A DNA stretch of 64,000 bases, from assembly GCF_000426725.1 (NCBI RefSeq), contig NZ_AUFX01000011.1, positions 62,001 to 126,000 of the forward strand. Direction: 5' to 3'. The notes beneath the pieces are model-generated. The model had not been told where the DNA came from. It ran no database searches and saw nothing but the letters and a program-made list of their open reading frames with translations. The DNA is from Sporocytophaga myxococcoides DSM 11118 (GTDB lineage: Bacteria > Bacteroidota > Bacteroidia > Cytophagales > Cytophagaceae). A program made the translations under genes and the position numbers. Positions 52,414-60,892 of the stretch are shown here, piece after piece (position 1 is the first letter of the stretch; each line of letters begins with the position of its first letter).

Positions 52414-52455
52414 GATATGGCATTCAATAAACCAAGGAATAGTTACCAAGGTTCC

Positions 52456-52469
52456 ATACTTAAAAGTAT
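52456..52469. promoter_or_regulatory. Candidate operator ATACTT-AA-AAGTAT
   Basis: Perfect 6-bp arms lie 43 bases upstream of the HYC_CC_PP-type start. Half sites recur as AAGTATAAC near 52490 and GTTATACTT near 52592 in the same gene-free 350-base region. The recurrence suggests a regulator site, though AT-rich DNA makes chance matches more likely. Confidence 0.35.
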
Positions 52470-52766
52470 ATACGATCTTTTTTATAAAAAAGTATAACTG
52501 ATTTTATAAAAAAATATCTACTCTAATCATACATAGAATAGTCAATTTATTTTTTCACAATAAAATTAAAATAACTATCTGATTTATAAAAGTTATACTT
52601 AACACATGAATCAGAAGTTAATGTAATATAAAAGAAGATAAGACAACAATTTTCAGATTTATCGTATATAGTTTCAAATTACATACAATTCCTTCTTCCA
52701 ACAAGATCCAAACCAGGAATACGCTAAGAGGATATCTTTTAATTATCAATATTTATTAAATACCAG

Positions 52767-55034
52767 ATGAATATTTCAGTTTTCAGTAAAACCAGCAATT
52801 CAAAAACAAAAGAACTCGAAGAGAGAGTAACTGCATTAGAAGCACAAATTATAGCCGCTTCCGAATTTGTTAAAGAAATAGAGAAAGGAAATTTAACTGC
52901 AGAATATAAGTATAATGGTGAATCAGAAACAGATAATGCACTGAGTACTTCACTTATAAGTCTCAGGAATCAGTTAAAGAATTATGCAGTTGAAGAAAAG
53001 GAAAGAAACTGGGTAACCGAAGGATTGGCGAGATTCATTGATATCCTTCGATCAAAAAACAATGACATGAACGAGCTTACAGATGATATAATCAGGAATC
53101 TGATTAAATATCTGGAGGCAAATCAGGGCGCGTTATATATTATTAATGACCATAACCCTCAGGATATATTTTTAGAGATAAAAGCTTGTTATGCATTTGA
53201 AAGAAAAAAATACATCGATCAAAGAATAGAAATAGGTGAAGGCCTTGCTGGGCAAGCTGTAATGGAAAAAGAAACCATTTATATGACAGAGATACCCGGC
53301 CATTATTTAAGAATTACCTCTGGTTTGGGAGAAGGCAGTGCCAGAAATCTTCTGATCGTTCCGTTAAAACTGGATGATCAGGTACTTGGAGTGCTGGAAA
53401 TTGCATCCTTTTCTTTATTTAAAAAATATCAAATTGAGTTTGTTGAAAGGCTTGGAGAAAGTATTGCATCAACAGTAAAAGCTGTTAAAATTAACCAACG
53501 GACCAATAAGCTTCTTCAGGATACACAAGCCCAAACACAGCAGTTAAGGGAGCAGGAAGAAGAAGTCAGACAAAACATGGAAGAACTTTCTGCAACTCAG
53601 GAAGAAATGAAACGCGTCCTTACTCAAGCTCAGGAAAAGGAAAGTTATCTGAATGAATTGATCAACGTTCCTAAAGACAGCATATTTACCATTGATAAGG
53701 ATTATAAAATCATAAGTTACAATAGAGCTTTTTCAGCAGGCATAGAGGCCATGACTGGTAAAATGGACTTTAAAGGTTTTGATTTTCTTTCATTATTTCC
53801 TGATCAGAATGAAAAACAAAAACAAAAAGCTATGTATGCAAGAGCTTTTGCAGGGGAAAACTTTGAAGATACCAATGAATATGATACCAATGGAGTGAAA
53901 TCCTATTTTACCACCAACCTTGCTCCTATTTATGGTAAAGAAGGGGAAGTTACAGCCGTGGCCTGCTTCGGCAAAGATGTGACAGCCCTGATGAGTGCTC
54001 AAAAGCAAACTGAAAAACTGCTAAACGAATCACGCCAGAAATCAGAGGAGCTTATGGCCCAAGAGGAAGAGCTTCGCCAAAATATGGAAGAACTTTCAAC
54101 TACTCAAGAAGAGATGGAAAGAATTCTGAGTGAGGTAAAAGAAAAAGAAAGTTATCTTACTGAATTGATCAATGTGCCAAAGGATACAATCTTCACAGTA
54201 GACAGGGATTATAAAATTCTGAGCTACAACAAATCTTTTTCAATGGCCCTTGAAGCATTTACAGGAAATATCGATTTAAAGGGATTTCCTTTCCTTGACC
54301 TATTCCAAACTGAAGCTGACAAGCAAAAGCAAATTGCTTTATATGAAAGAGCTTTTAAAGGTGAAAACTTTGAGATTACTAATGAATATGATGATAATAA
54401 TGGTGGGATGATTTATATTACAACGAACCTTGCACCATTACATGATAAAAACAATAAAATCTTTGCTGTAGCAAGCTTTGGTAAAGACATCACTAAATTA
54501 ATCGCAGCACAGAAGCAGTCAGAAAAATTACTGGAAGAGAGCCAACTGAAATCCGAGGAACTATTATCTCAGGAAGAAGAACTTCGTCAAAATATGGAAG
54601 AGCTTTCTGCAACCCAGGAAGAAATGCAACGTATTCTAGAGGACGTTCAGCAAAAAGAGCGATATCTGAAAGAACTGATAAATGTGCCGAAGGACAGCAT
54701 ATTTACCGTTGGTAAAGATTATTGTTTGATTGACTGGAACAAAGCATTTGCTGCCGGTCTTGAGGCTGTAGGAATCAAAGATCTAGCTGGCTTCAACCTG
54801 ATGAATCTGTTTCCAGATGAATCAGTTAAACAGAAGCAGATCGATATATACGCAAGAGCATTTAAAGGTGAAAACTTTGAAATAGTGACGGAATATTCCC
54901 AGGATAATAATATTTCCTTCTACGCTTCTAATTACGCACCCTTACGGAATGATAAAGGAGAAATAAATGCAGTAGCATGTTTTTCAAAAGATGTTACCGA
55001 ACTTATGGCTGCTAAAAAGAATAATAAAAAATAA
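52767..55034 (+). CDS. GAF plus triple-PAS coiled-coil signalling protein without output domain
   Basis: The 755-residue soluble protein begins with a HAMP-like/coiled segment (1-80) and a GAF domain (about 85-235; ANQGALYIINDHNP, GEGLAGQAVMEKETIYMTEIP). Three PAS units follow at about 295-420, 460-590 and 630-750. Each is preceded by a coiled coil of the form QEEELRQNMEELSATQEEM. The units repeat every 169-170 codons and keep ELINVPKDSIFTV and NLAPL..K...AVASFGKD. No kinase, cyclase or methyl-accepting domain is present. It may act as a scaffold or partner of a separate kinase. Confidence 0.88.
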   Translation: MNISVFSKTSNSKTKELEERVTALEAQIIAASEFVKEIEKGNLTAEYKYNGESETDNALSTSLISLRNQLKNYAVEEKERNWVTEGLARFIDILRSKNNDMNELTDDIIRNLIKYLEANQGALYIINDHNPQDIFLEIKACYAFERKKYIDQRIEIGEGLAGQAVMEKETIYMTEIPGHYLRITSGLGEGSARNLLIVPLKLDDQVLGVLEIASFSLFKKYQIEFVERLGESIASTVKAVKINQRTNKLLQDTQAQTQQLREQEEEVRQNMEELSATQEEMKRVLTQAQEKESYLNELINVPKDSIFTIDKDYKIISYNRAFSAGIEAMTGKMDFKGFDFLSLFPDQNEKQKQKAMYARAFAGENFEDTNEYDTNGVKSYFTTNLAPIYGKEGEVTAVACFGKDVTALMSAQKQTEKLLNESRQKSEELMAQEEELRQNMEELSTTQEEMERILSEVKEKESYLTELINVPKDTIFTVDRDYKILSYNKSFSMALEAFTGNIDLKGFPFLDLFQTEADKQKQIALYERAFKGENFEITNEYDDNNGGMIYITTNLAPLHDKNNKIFAVASFGKDITKLIAAQKQSEKLLEESQLKSEELLSQEEELRQNMEELSATQEEMQRILEDVQQKERYLKELINVPKDSIFTVGKDYCLIDWNKAFAAGLEAVGIKDLAGFNLMNLFPDESVKQKQIDIYARAFKGENFEIVTEYSQDNNISFYASNYAPLRNDKGEINAVACFSKDVTELMAAKKNNKK

Positions 55035-55064
55035 GATTTAGTTTAGTTTAGAGTTGTTTTATCA

Positions 55065-55099
55065 GACAAAAAGGAACTGCCCTATCAGTTCCTTTTGTC
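55065..55099. terminator. Bidirectional terminator
   Basis: A 14-bp stem with one bulge (55065-55079 with 55086-55099) lies between the convergent triple-PAS and C45-like genes. Confidence 0.8.
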
Positions 55100-55101
55100 A
55101 T

Positions 55102-56097
55102 TTATGAAGGATGGTAATTATTTCTTTTGATTATGTCATTGTTATCGGCAGCTAAGTAAATGTCGCCCGTTTTATTATCGAAAACCATTTGCTGAACTGT
55201 TATATTCATCTTTACACCTTCATCTCGCAGGATCTGCATGCATCCTTCCAAATTATCAGGCATTGTTTTCTTTAAAAGAGCTTCAGCCCTTTCATATCTC
55301 CCACATGATGTTGCCTGGAGGATGCTGTTTGCAGAGGAGGTATTCTGAATTCCCTTATAATCATTAGTGACTACAATATAGCCAGACTGTGATGTTCTTG
55401 TGAAAAACCTATAAGGCGTCCTTTCGATAACAATTTTTTCATCTGCTGAAACTCCTGATAACAGGATCAGGCAATCACATGCAATTTTAGTACTTTCAAT
55501 TTTTTGTCTGGCTTCCTGAAATGTATTAGAAGAAGTTAATACATCTCTTAATAAAAATGAGACGGGAACTGCAATTTCGGGAGCATCTCCACTCAAAACT
55601 GCATTCAGAGTAAGAGAAAACTTACCAGGACTGATACCTGACAAGGTCCCAATAAATCCAGGCCATCCAATGCTTTTAAAAAGAGTTTTTCCCTCGCGCT
55701 GAAAGTTAAAAATCCGAGTATGCTTACTTAACAGATTATTTTCAGTATGCCAATCCAGATTTCTACCATGCAACACTGATTGATTGTTACTTATAGCAAA
55801 TGCTGTGTATCCAAAGTAAAATTTCAGGATATCATAATATAAATTGGCTATCAGAACCTCAGTTGAAGAAAAATTTGAAATAGAAGAAACAAACTCAATT
55901 TCTTGCAGATATTCTTCAGAAATAATGGATTTCTTAAAAAGCTCAACATTATCGAAAATAAAATCAGCTCCCTTAAAATCATTTAAATAGCAATGAAGCA
56001 GGTCATTTATAGCTTCTTTATAGTCAGTCAAAAAAGTCCAACGCTGATCAGGCTCAAGATCCAGATTGACCGTATGTTCTTGAAATTGATGATTCAT
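55102..56097 (-). CDS. C45/NAAA-like Ntn-hydrolase homologue with Tyr in place of the nucleophile Cys
   Basis: The 331-residue protein resembles the acid-ceramidase/NAAA and C45 acyltransferase group: FGYTAFAISNNQSVLHGRNLDW, GWPGFIGTLSGISPGKFSLTLNAV, VVTNDY. In that family the chain is cut before a Cys in F/G-C-T-x-F/V-A, and this Cys becomes the nucleophile. Here the position is Tyr97 (codon 55807-55809, TAC). If the alignment is right, neither self-cleavage nor usual amide hydrolysis can occur. No signal peptide is present. It is convergent with the triple-PAS gene. Confidence 0.75.
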   Translation of the reverse strand: MNHQFQEHTVNLDLEPDQRWTFLTDYKEAINDLLHCYLNDFKGADFIFDNVELFKKSIISEEYLQEIEFVSSISNFSSTEVLIANLYYDILKFYFGYTAFAISNNQSVLHGRNLDWHTENNLLSKHTRIFNFQREGKTLFKSIGWPGFIGTLSGISPGKFSLTLNAVLSGDAPEIAVPVSFLLRDVLTSSNTFQEARQKIESTKIACDCLILLSGVSADEKIVIERTPYRFFTRTSQSGYIVVTNDYKGIQNTSSANSILQATSCGRYERAEALLKKTMPDNLEGCMQILRDEGVKMNITVQQMVFDNKTGDIYLAADNNDIIKRNNYHPS

Positions 56098-56154
56098 AAA
56101 AAGCCCCTAATAGAATAACAAAATAGGAAATAAATTTGAATGAAATCTAAAAAA

Positions 56155-56182
56155 AAAGGCTGTATGAAATCATACAGCCTTT
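56155..56182. terminator. Terminator of the cold-shock gene
   Basis: A perfect 13-bp stem (56155-56167 with 56170-56182) closes on AA. It lies 22 bases past the cold-shock stop codon on the minus strand and has A/T runs on the outside. Confidence 0.8.
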
Positions 56183-56203
56183 CAAAATAACAGGTACAAA
56201 TAT

Positions 56204-56398
56204 CTATTTTTCGATCTTCACGTTAACCGCGTTTGGACCTTTTTTTCCTTGACGAACCTCAAATGTTACTTTATCATTCTCACGAACTTGATCAGCTAAG
56301 CCACTAACGTGAACGAAGATTTCTTCTCCAGTTCCTTCTGTTTTAATAAACCCAAATCCTTTTGAGTTATTAAAAAATTTTACTACACCTTTTTGCAT
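56204..56398 (-). CDS. Cold-shock domain protein (CspA family)
   Basis: The 64-residue protein is a complete cold-shock domain with RNP1 KGFGFIKT and RNP2 EIFVHVSGL, opening MQKGVVKFFNNS. It binds single-stranded RNA or DNA and melts RNA structure. A gap of 186 bases upstream would hold the leader that often regulates such genes. An RRM RNA-binding protein gene is next upstream on the same strand, so two RNA chaperone-like genes are neighbours. Confidence 0.95.
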   Translation of the reverse strand: MQKGVVKFFNNSKGFGFIKTEGTGEEIFVHVSGLADQVRENDKVTFEVRQGKKGPNAVNVKIEK

Positions 56399-56584
56399 TA
56401 TTAAATTGTTAAATAAATTATTGAAACTGATTGTGTTTTTAAAGTGGAATTTTACTTTTAGGACTGTAATTTAATAATACAAAAGTGCTAAAAATACTAA
56501 TTCGCTTTAATATTTTGGTAAATATAAAAAGATAATTGAGATATTGCTAATTTTAAATTATTAAATTCCTCAAAATTTATTTAC

Positions 56585-56863
56585 CTACCAGTTACTATCT
56601 CCACTGTTCTTTTTTAGGGGGGTTTTAGGACGTGCCTTATTAACTACAATTTTTCTTCCCTGAAGGTTAAAATTATTTAATCCATTGATTGCCTTCATTG
56701 AATCCCGGTCATTTAACATTTCGATAAATGCCGTTCCCATGGAAACTCCTGAATATTTGTCTTTCATTAGTCTCACTTTTTGTACTTGTCCGAATCTTTG
56801 AAAAAGATCTCTGAGTTGCTCTTCGTTCACCTCAACATTGAGGTTTCCCACGTAAATATTCAT
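56585..56863 (-). CDS. RRM-domain RNA-binding protein
   Basis: The 92-residue protein is one RNA-recognition motif, with RNP2 IYVGNLNV and RNP1 MGTAFIEM, and a short basic tail (KARPKTPLKK). In RNP1 the usual first K/R-G-F/Y aromatic is changed (GTAFIEM), which is common in bacterial RRM proteins. Such proteins bind RNA and are often induced by cold. It lies 186 bases upstream of the cold-shock gene in the same direction. Confidence 0.93.
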   Translation of the reverse strand: MNIYVGNLNVEVNEEQLRDLFQRFGQVQKVRLMKDKYSGVSMGTAFIEMLNDRDSMKAINGLNNFNLQGRKIVVNKARPKTPLKKNSGDSNW

Positions 56864-57053
56864 TTATGAGTAAAATAGATTTAAATAAAAACTTATCCAA
56901 TCACCGTTAATCTGTTCAACACCAAAGTTTGTTTGCGGAATTCAGGTGAGTATTTACCAGACGGTTATAAAATTTCAACTCCTAAAAATTGTAAAGGTTT
57001 AAAACACCAGCTGGTATAATTATTAACCCTTAACGGATTTTTACAAGGAAAGA

Positions 57054-58751
57054 TTACTCCCATCCAGTAATTTTTTTCAAAAAGGGTATAATTTGTTGTG
57101 ACATACTTTCATGAGTATGTAAGCTGGGATGCCAATCTTCACCAAAAGGAGGTGTTTGTGGTACCAAAGCAAAAGAATAGATGTTTTTGTCACCAGCCTC
57201 TTTAACTGAATTAACCACTGATTCTACGTACCTCTTCGATTTAGTGTATAAGAATGTATTGGGTGGAAATAAATCATTCAAGCCATTTGAGGGAACACAA
57301 ACAATTTTTGCTGCAGGATATAATTCACGTACTTTTTTCACAAACCATATATATTGATTCACAAATCTGGAAGAATCCAGTTTAGATTTACCCGAAAATT
57401 CCTGAAAGAAATCATTTGTACCTAAGTGAACAACTACCAAATCAGGAATATAACTGTTAAAATTCCATTTAGGAAATTTCTCATCAGGAAAAATTCTTTC
57501 ATAAATCTGAGGTAAGGTTCTAATGGTATCTCCTTGAAAGTTTCTATACATACCTTTTCCTGAATAAGCTGTACACATGTATTGAGCATTAAGCTTTCGT
57601 GATACCAGATTTCCCCAGGCCAAATAATTATCTTCATTCGCACTACTGAATCCAGTATTAGGATTTCCCTCCGGAGGTGCAGGAATTACCAATGAATTCC
57701 CATATCCACAAGTATAAGAGTCACCGATGAATTCAATTTTTCTTACAGGCTTATTTCCTGGCTTTAGCAATTTGCCATTTTTACCAAGTACAAACCCTGT
57801 AAACTCTGATTTACCTACGAAACTTTCAGTTCTTTTAAATATGGAAATCTCATGAATTGTATCTTTTAAATTAGCTCCGACCTGATAAACATTTGTCCCT
57901 GGTTTACATTTCACAATTTCAACAATCCTGCCATCTACCAAAACAGTATAATAATTAGCTGATTTATCTTCATTTCCTCCAAAATCATTGAGCTCAAAAC
58001 CAATGGAATTACCTATAAATCTTGCAGAAACTGTAACTCCAGGAAAGGTAAAACCAGGTTTTTTCTTATCTGAAAAATCAATTCTACCTGAATATTGAAT
58101 GTAAGGATGATCTGCCCCCACTTTTATTACAGAACTATCTGCAGAAACCAACATATAAAAAGAAGCTTCATTAACCTTTACTCCACCAAACCTTGTACCG
58201 AATAAAAACCTTTTTCCCCAATAAACATCATTGATAGAAGAAATAATAACGCCTTGTGAATGAGATGCATGAATGAACTTTTCTTCACCCAGGTAGATTC
58301 CTGCATGAGTGATAAAATTCCTTGAATTGTAAGAATTGTAGAAAAAAACCAGATCCCCCTTTTCAAGACTATCTTTAAATGGGACTATATCACCATATCT
58401 TGCCTGTTCGTGTGAGGAATGAGGAAGCAAAATCCCGAACTTCTGATGGGTTACACGAACTAAACCTGAACAGTCTATACCTTTCCTGCTTGTTCCTCCC
58501 ATTCTATGCGGGGTTCCTAAGAAACTGTCTGCTTCTTTTATCAATTCCTCAACGGAATAGTTTTCAGTGGAAACCTGTTTCTCAGCACCTCCCTTAAAAA
58601 AAGTTTTAAGTCCATTTCGAATCCCTGGATTATCAAAACTATTTATTAACTTCTCTACTTTTCCGCCATCCAAAAATGAAAATGAACAGCAAATGCAGAG
58701 TATTATTATTAAAAAAAGAGGACGTTTTTCAAACAGGAAAGAGAAATTCAT
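57054..58751 (-). CDS. NlpC/P60 peptidase fused to CE2-type SGNH esterase
   Basis: The 565-residue exported protein starts with a hydrophobic signal (PLFLIIILCICCSFSF). An NlpC/P60 domain (about 65-190) has the catalytic C94 (GIDCSGLV) and H149 (FITHAGIYLG), and should cut peptidoglycan stem peptides. A CE2-like N-terminal jelly roll (about 195-335; HPYIQYSGRIDF, PGVTVSARFIGNSIGFEL) and a SGNH esterase domain (about 338-565) follow. The SGNH motifs are S345 (FIGDSYTCGYG), GTNDF and D539-W-H541. CE2 enzymes remove acetyl groups from xylan and related sugars. Joined to NlpC/P60, a cell-wall O-acetyl substrate is possible. No T9SS signal is present. Confidence 0.9.
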   Translation of the reverse strand: MNFSFLFEKRPLFLIIILCICCSFSFLDGGKVEKLINSFDNPGIRNGLKTFFKGGAEKQVSTENYSVEELIKEADSFLGTPHRMGGTSRKGIDCSGLVRVTHQKFGILLPHSSHEQARYGDIVPFKDSLEKGDLVFFYNSYNSRNFITHAGIYLGEEKFIHASHSQGVIISSINDVYWGKRFLFGTRFGGVKVNEASFYMLVSADSSVIKVGADHPYIQYSGRIDFSDKKKPGFTFPGVTVSARFIGNSIGFELNDFGGNEDKSANYYTVLVDGRIVEIVKCKPGTNVYQVGANLKDTIHEISIFKRTESFVGKSEFTGFVLGKNGKLLKPGNKPVRKIEFIGDSYTCGYGNSLVIPAPPEGNPNTGFSSANEDNYLAWGNLVSRKLNAQYMCTAYSGKGMYRNFQGDTIRTLPQIYERIFPDEKFPKWNFNSYIPDLVVVHLGTNDFFQEFSGKSKLDSSRFVNQYIWFVKKVRELYPAAKIVCVPSNGLNDLFPPNTFLYTKSKRYVESVVNSVKEAGDKNIYSFALVPQTPPFGEDWHPSLHTHESMSQQIIPFLKKITGWE

Positions 58752-58908
58752 TCAGTAATTTTTCTCGATAGATTGTTATAGTTTTTCAAAGATAAAGACA
58801 ACTTTCCTATATTTATGAACACTTTAACGTTGGAAGGGCTTTTTTTTTATAAAAAATCAAATAACCGACACACTTTAAACTAATTACAATTAATCAATAT
58901 TTTATAAA

Positions 58909-59250
58909 ATGAAAAAAAGCCTTAAAATCGATTCGGTAGATATCATTCAGCTTATACCCTCAATGGGTGGTTGTATTGCTTCAGATAAAATCACAGTGGA
59001 GGGACTACCGGTTGGATTTATGTATCGTGAAGAGCCTGAAGAAGGTTGGGACAGTGGCTGGAGATTCCTGTCAGGTACTGAGACAGAAGAATATATCGAT
59101 GATTCAGAGAACTCAGGTATTTATGATGTGAACACCATTGCAAACTATGATCGTGCGATCATTCCCCATTTGAATCTTCCTAACGGAACAGAACTGGAAA
59201 GAATAGAAGGGACTGATAATTTTCAGCCACTACCGCCCGATGAAGACTAA
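58909..59250 (+). CDS. DUF2185 (Imm33-like) protein
   Basis: The 113-residue acidic protein has the family core GGCIASDKI...GFMYREEPEEGWDSGWRFLSG and the signature GIYDVNTIANYDRAIIPHL. The family has no known enzyme activity. Some members are predicted immunity proteins, but no toxin gene is near. It is monocistronic, and a very long hairpin starts six bases after its stop codon. Confidence 0.88.
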   Translation: MKKSLKIDSVDIIQLIPSMGGCIASDKITVEGLPVGFMYREEPEEGWDSGWRFLSGTETEEYIDDSENSGIYDVNTIANYDRAIIPHLNLPNGTELERIEGTDNFQPLPPDED

Positions 59251-59255
59251 AATTC

Positions 59256-59321
59256 AGCAACAGTGTGAGCAAGAGCAACAAAGTTTTCCTCAAAAGACTT
59301 GCTGTTGCTCAAACTGTTGCT
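59256..59321. repeat. Long 23-bp imperfect hairpin after the DUF2185 gene
   Basis: 59256-59278 and 59299-59321 pair over 23 bases with two mismatches around a 20-base loop. The arms are themselves made of AGCAACAG-like units. The arms are GC-balanced and no strong T-run follows (CCTTTCC), so it is an unusual terminator, an RNA-processing site, or a repeat element. Confidence 0.6.
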
Positions 59322-59649
59322 CCTTTCCTCTATCTATCCTGCGAAACAAGCAAAACTGTTTTTTTTATTGACTATTAACCCTAAATTGACCACCTCCTGA
59401 AAGCAAAAGGACTTTAATTCCCCATAAAAGACATGCTTTTAGCTACTTTTATGCCTACTGGCAACTCTCCACTTTTATGGTTGTATTATTTATCCACTTT
59501 TCAGAAAATTCCCTGCTCAGGATTTCCTTCAGCCTGTTTATTTCCAGTATATTTGAGGCTTTTTCAAAAAATTAAAAATGAAATTTTCAATCATTGAGAT
59601 CTTCTTTGCTGTTTGATACTCTTGATTGAAATGTAACAAGTAAATAAAC
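59322..59649. other. Gene-free leader of the Hsp70-like gene
   Basis: No gene or RNA was recognised. The stretch contains runs of pyrimidines and CTTTTATG repeats (about 59446 and 59470). The promoter of the Hsp70-like/methyltransferase operon should lie here. Confidence 0.35.
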
Positions 59650-60891
59650 ATGGCAAATCATATTTACGGAATTGACTTTGGTACCAGTAATTCAGTTTTA
59701 GCAATAGCTAATAAGGAAACTAAAGAAATAAAGCATGTAATAAGTGAACAATCCGTAATACATTTTACAGAGTCATCTCAGATTTCAATAGGGAAAAAAG
59801 CTGTTGAACATTATATCCAAAATAACCTTAAAGGGCGTCTTCTTAAATCTATAAAAACTCTGCTCCCTCAGGCTTCATTTACTTTCACATATATATATGG
59901 TAAAAAATATACTGCTGACGATCTTGTTTGCCTCCTTTTGAAGTCATTAAAAAAGGAAGCGGATGAATATCTGGGAGAAGATGTAACAGAAGTTATCATG
60001 GGAAGGCCTGTGGTATTTTCAGAGGATCCGGAAAAAGATCAGCTGGCAGAGAAACGGCTGCTTGCAGCAGCTAAAAAAGCAGGGTTCGAACATATATGGT
60101 TCCAGTATGAACCAATAGGAGCAGGATTTTTATATGAACAAAGTATTGAAAAACCTGAAGTAGTCCTTATTGGTGACTTCGGTGGAGGTACTTCAGACTT
60201 TACACTTATGCGCCTCGATCGCAATAATCTTAATCTTGCTGACAGAAAATCACAAATCATTAATACCGGCGGTATACACATTGGTGGTGATGATTTTGAT
60301 GCGTTAATTATGTGGCATAAAATGGTCTCTTACTTTGGATATGGACTTAAATATGAATCCTTCGGAAAAATGCTGGACTTGCCGGTACATATCTATAGGA
60401 GCCTTTGCGAGTGGGAACAAATGGCATTCCTGAAAGAAGGTAAGCTAAGAAAATCTCTGGATAGCTATTACCTCTATACACAAAGAAACCCTGCTATACA
60501 AAGGCTGATGACTTTTATCGATCAGAACCTTGGATTCTCTTTGTTTCGCAAAATTGAAAAAGCTAAAATAGAACTATCTGAAAAATCATTTGCCGACATT
60601 CACTTCAGCGAAGCCGGTATTGAAATACAGGAACACCTTGAACTGAACGAATTCAATGAATTCGCCATGAAAGAGGTAATCAAAATCGAAGCATTCCTCA
60701 CTGAATTTATTGAGAAGTCAGGTATACCACATAAAGAAATCAATAACATATTCTTAACAGGTGGAACTTCATCTCTTCAGGCTGTAAGAAACATCTTTTC
60801 CAATAAATTTTCAGATGATAAAATACACCGAGGAGACAACTTCAACAGTGTGGCGCAAGGACTGGCACTAAGTTATTTTTATAGAAATTAA
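59650..60891 (+). CDS. Hsp70-family protein of the YegD type, without substrate-binding domain
   Basis: The 413-residue protein is the actin-like ATPase half of Hsp70, with phosphate loops YGIDFGTSNSVLAIA and LIGDFGGGTSDFTLMRLD, and the closing motif IFLTGGTSSLQAVRNIF. A GIHIGGDDFD segment is kept. The C-terminal peptide-binding domain of DnaK is absent and an extra helical insert lies in the middle. YegD-like proteins are of unknown function. Its stop is one base from the start of a methyltransferase gene, so the two are surely co-expressed. Confidence 0.92.
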   Translation: MANHIYGIDFGTSNSVLAIANKETKEIKHVISEQSVIHFTESSQISIGKKAVEHYIQNNLKGRLLKSIKTLLPQASFTFTYIYGKKYTADDLVCLLLKSLKKEADEYLGEDVTEVIMGRPVVFSEDPEKDQLAEKRLLAAAKKAGFEHIWFQYEPIGAGFLYEQSIEKPEVVLIGDFGGGTSDFTLMRLDRNNLNLADRKSQIINTGGIHIGGDDFDALIMWHKMVSYFGYGLKYESFGKMLDLPVHIYRSLCEWEQMAFLKEGKLRKSLDSYYLYTQRNPAIQRLMTFIDQNLGFSLFRKIEKAKIELSEKSFADIHFSEAGIEIQEHLELNEFNEFAMKEVIKIEAFLTEFIEKSGIPHKEINNIFLTGGTSSLQAVRNIFSNKFSDDKIHRGDNFNSVAQGLALSYFYRN

Positions 60892-60892
60892 A

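Noticed and set aside
52414-52449. Longer start for the HYC_CC_PP-type protein
   Set aside because: The upstream start is TTG, and the ATG at 52413 puts the hydrophobic signal at the N-terminus.
58909-59250. Immunity gene of a contact-dependent system
   Set aside because: DUF2185 alone does not prove this and no effector gene is close.
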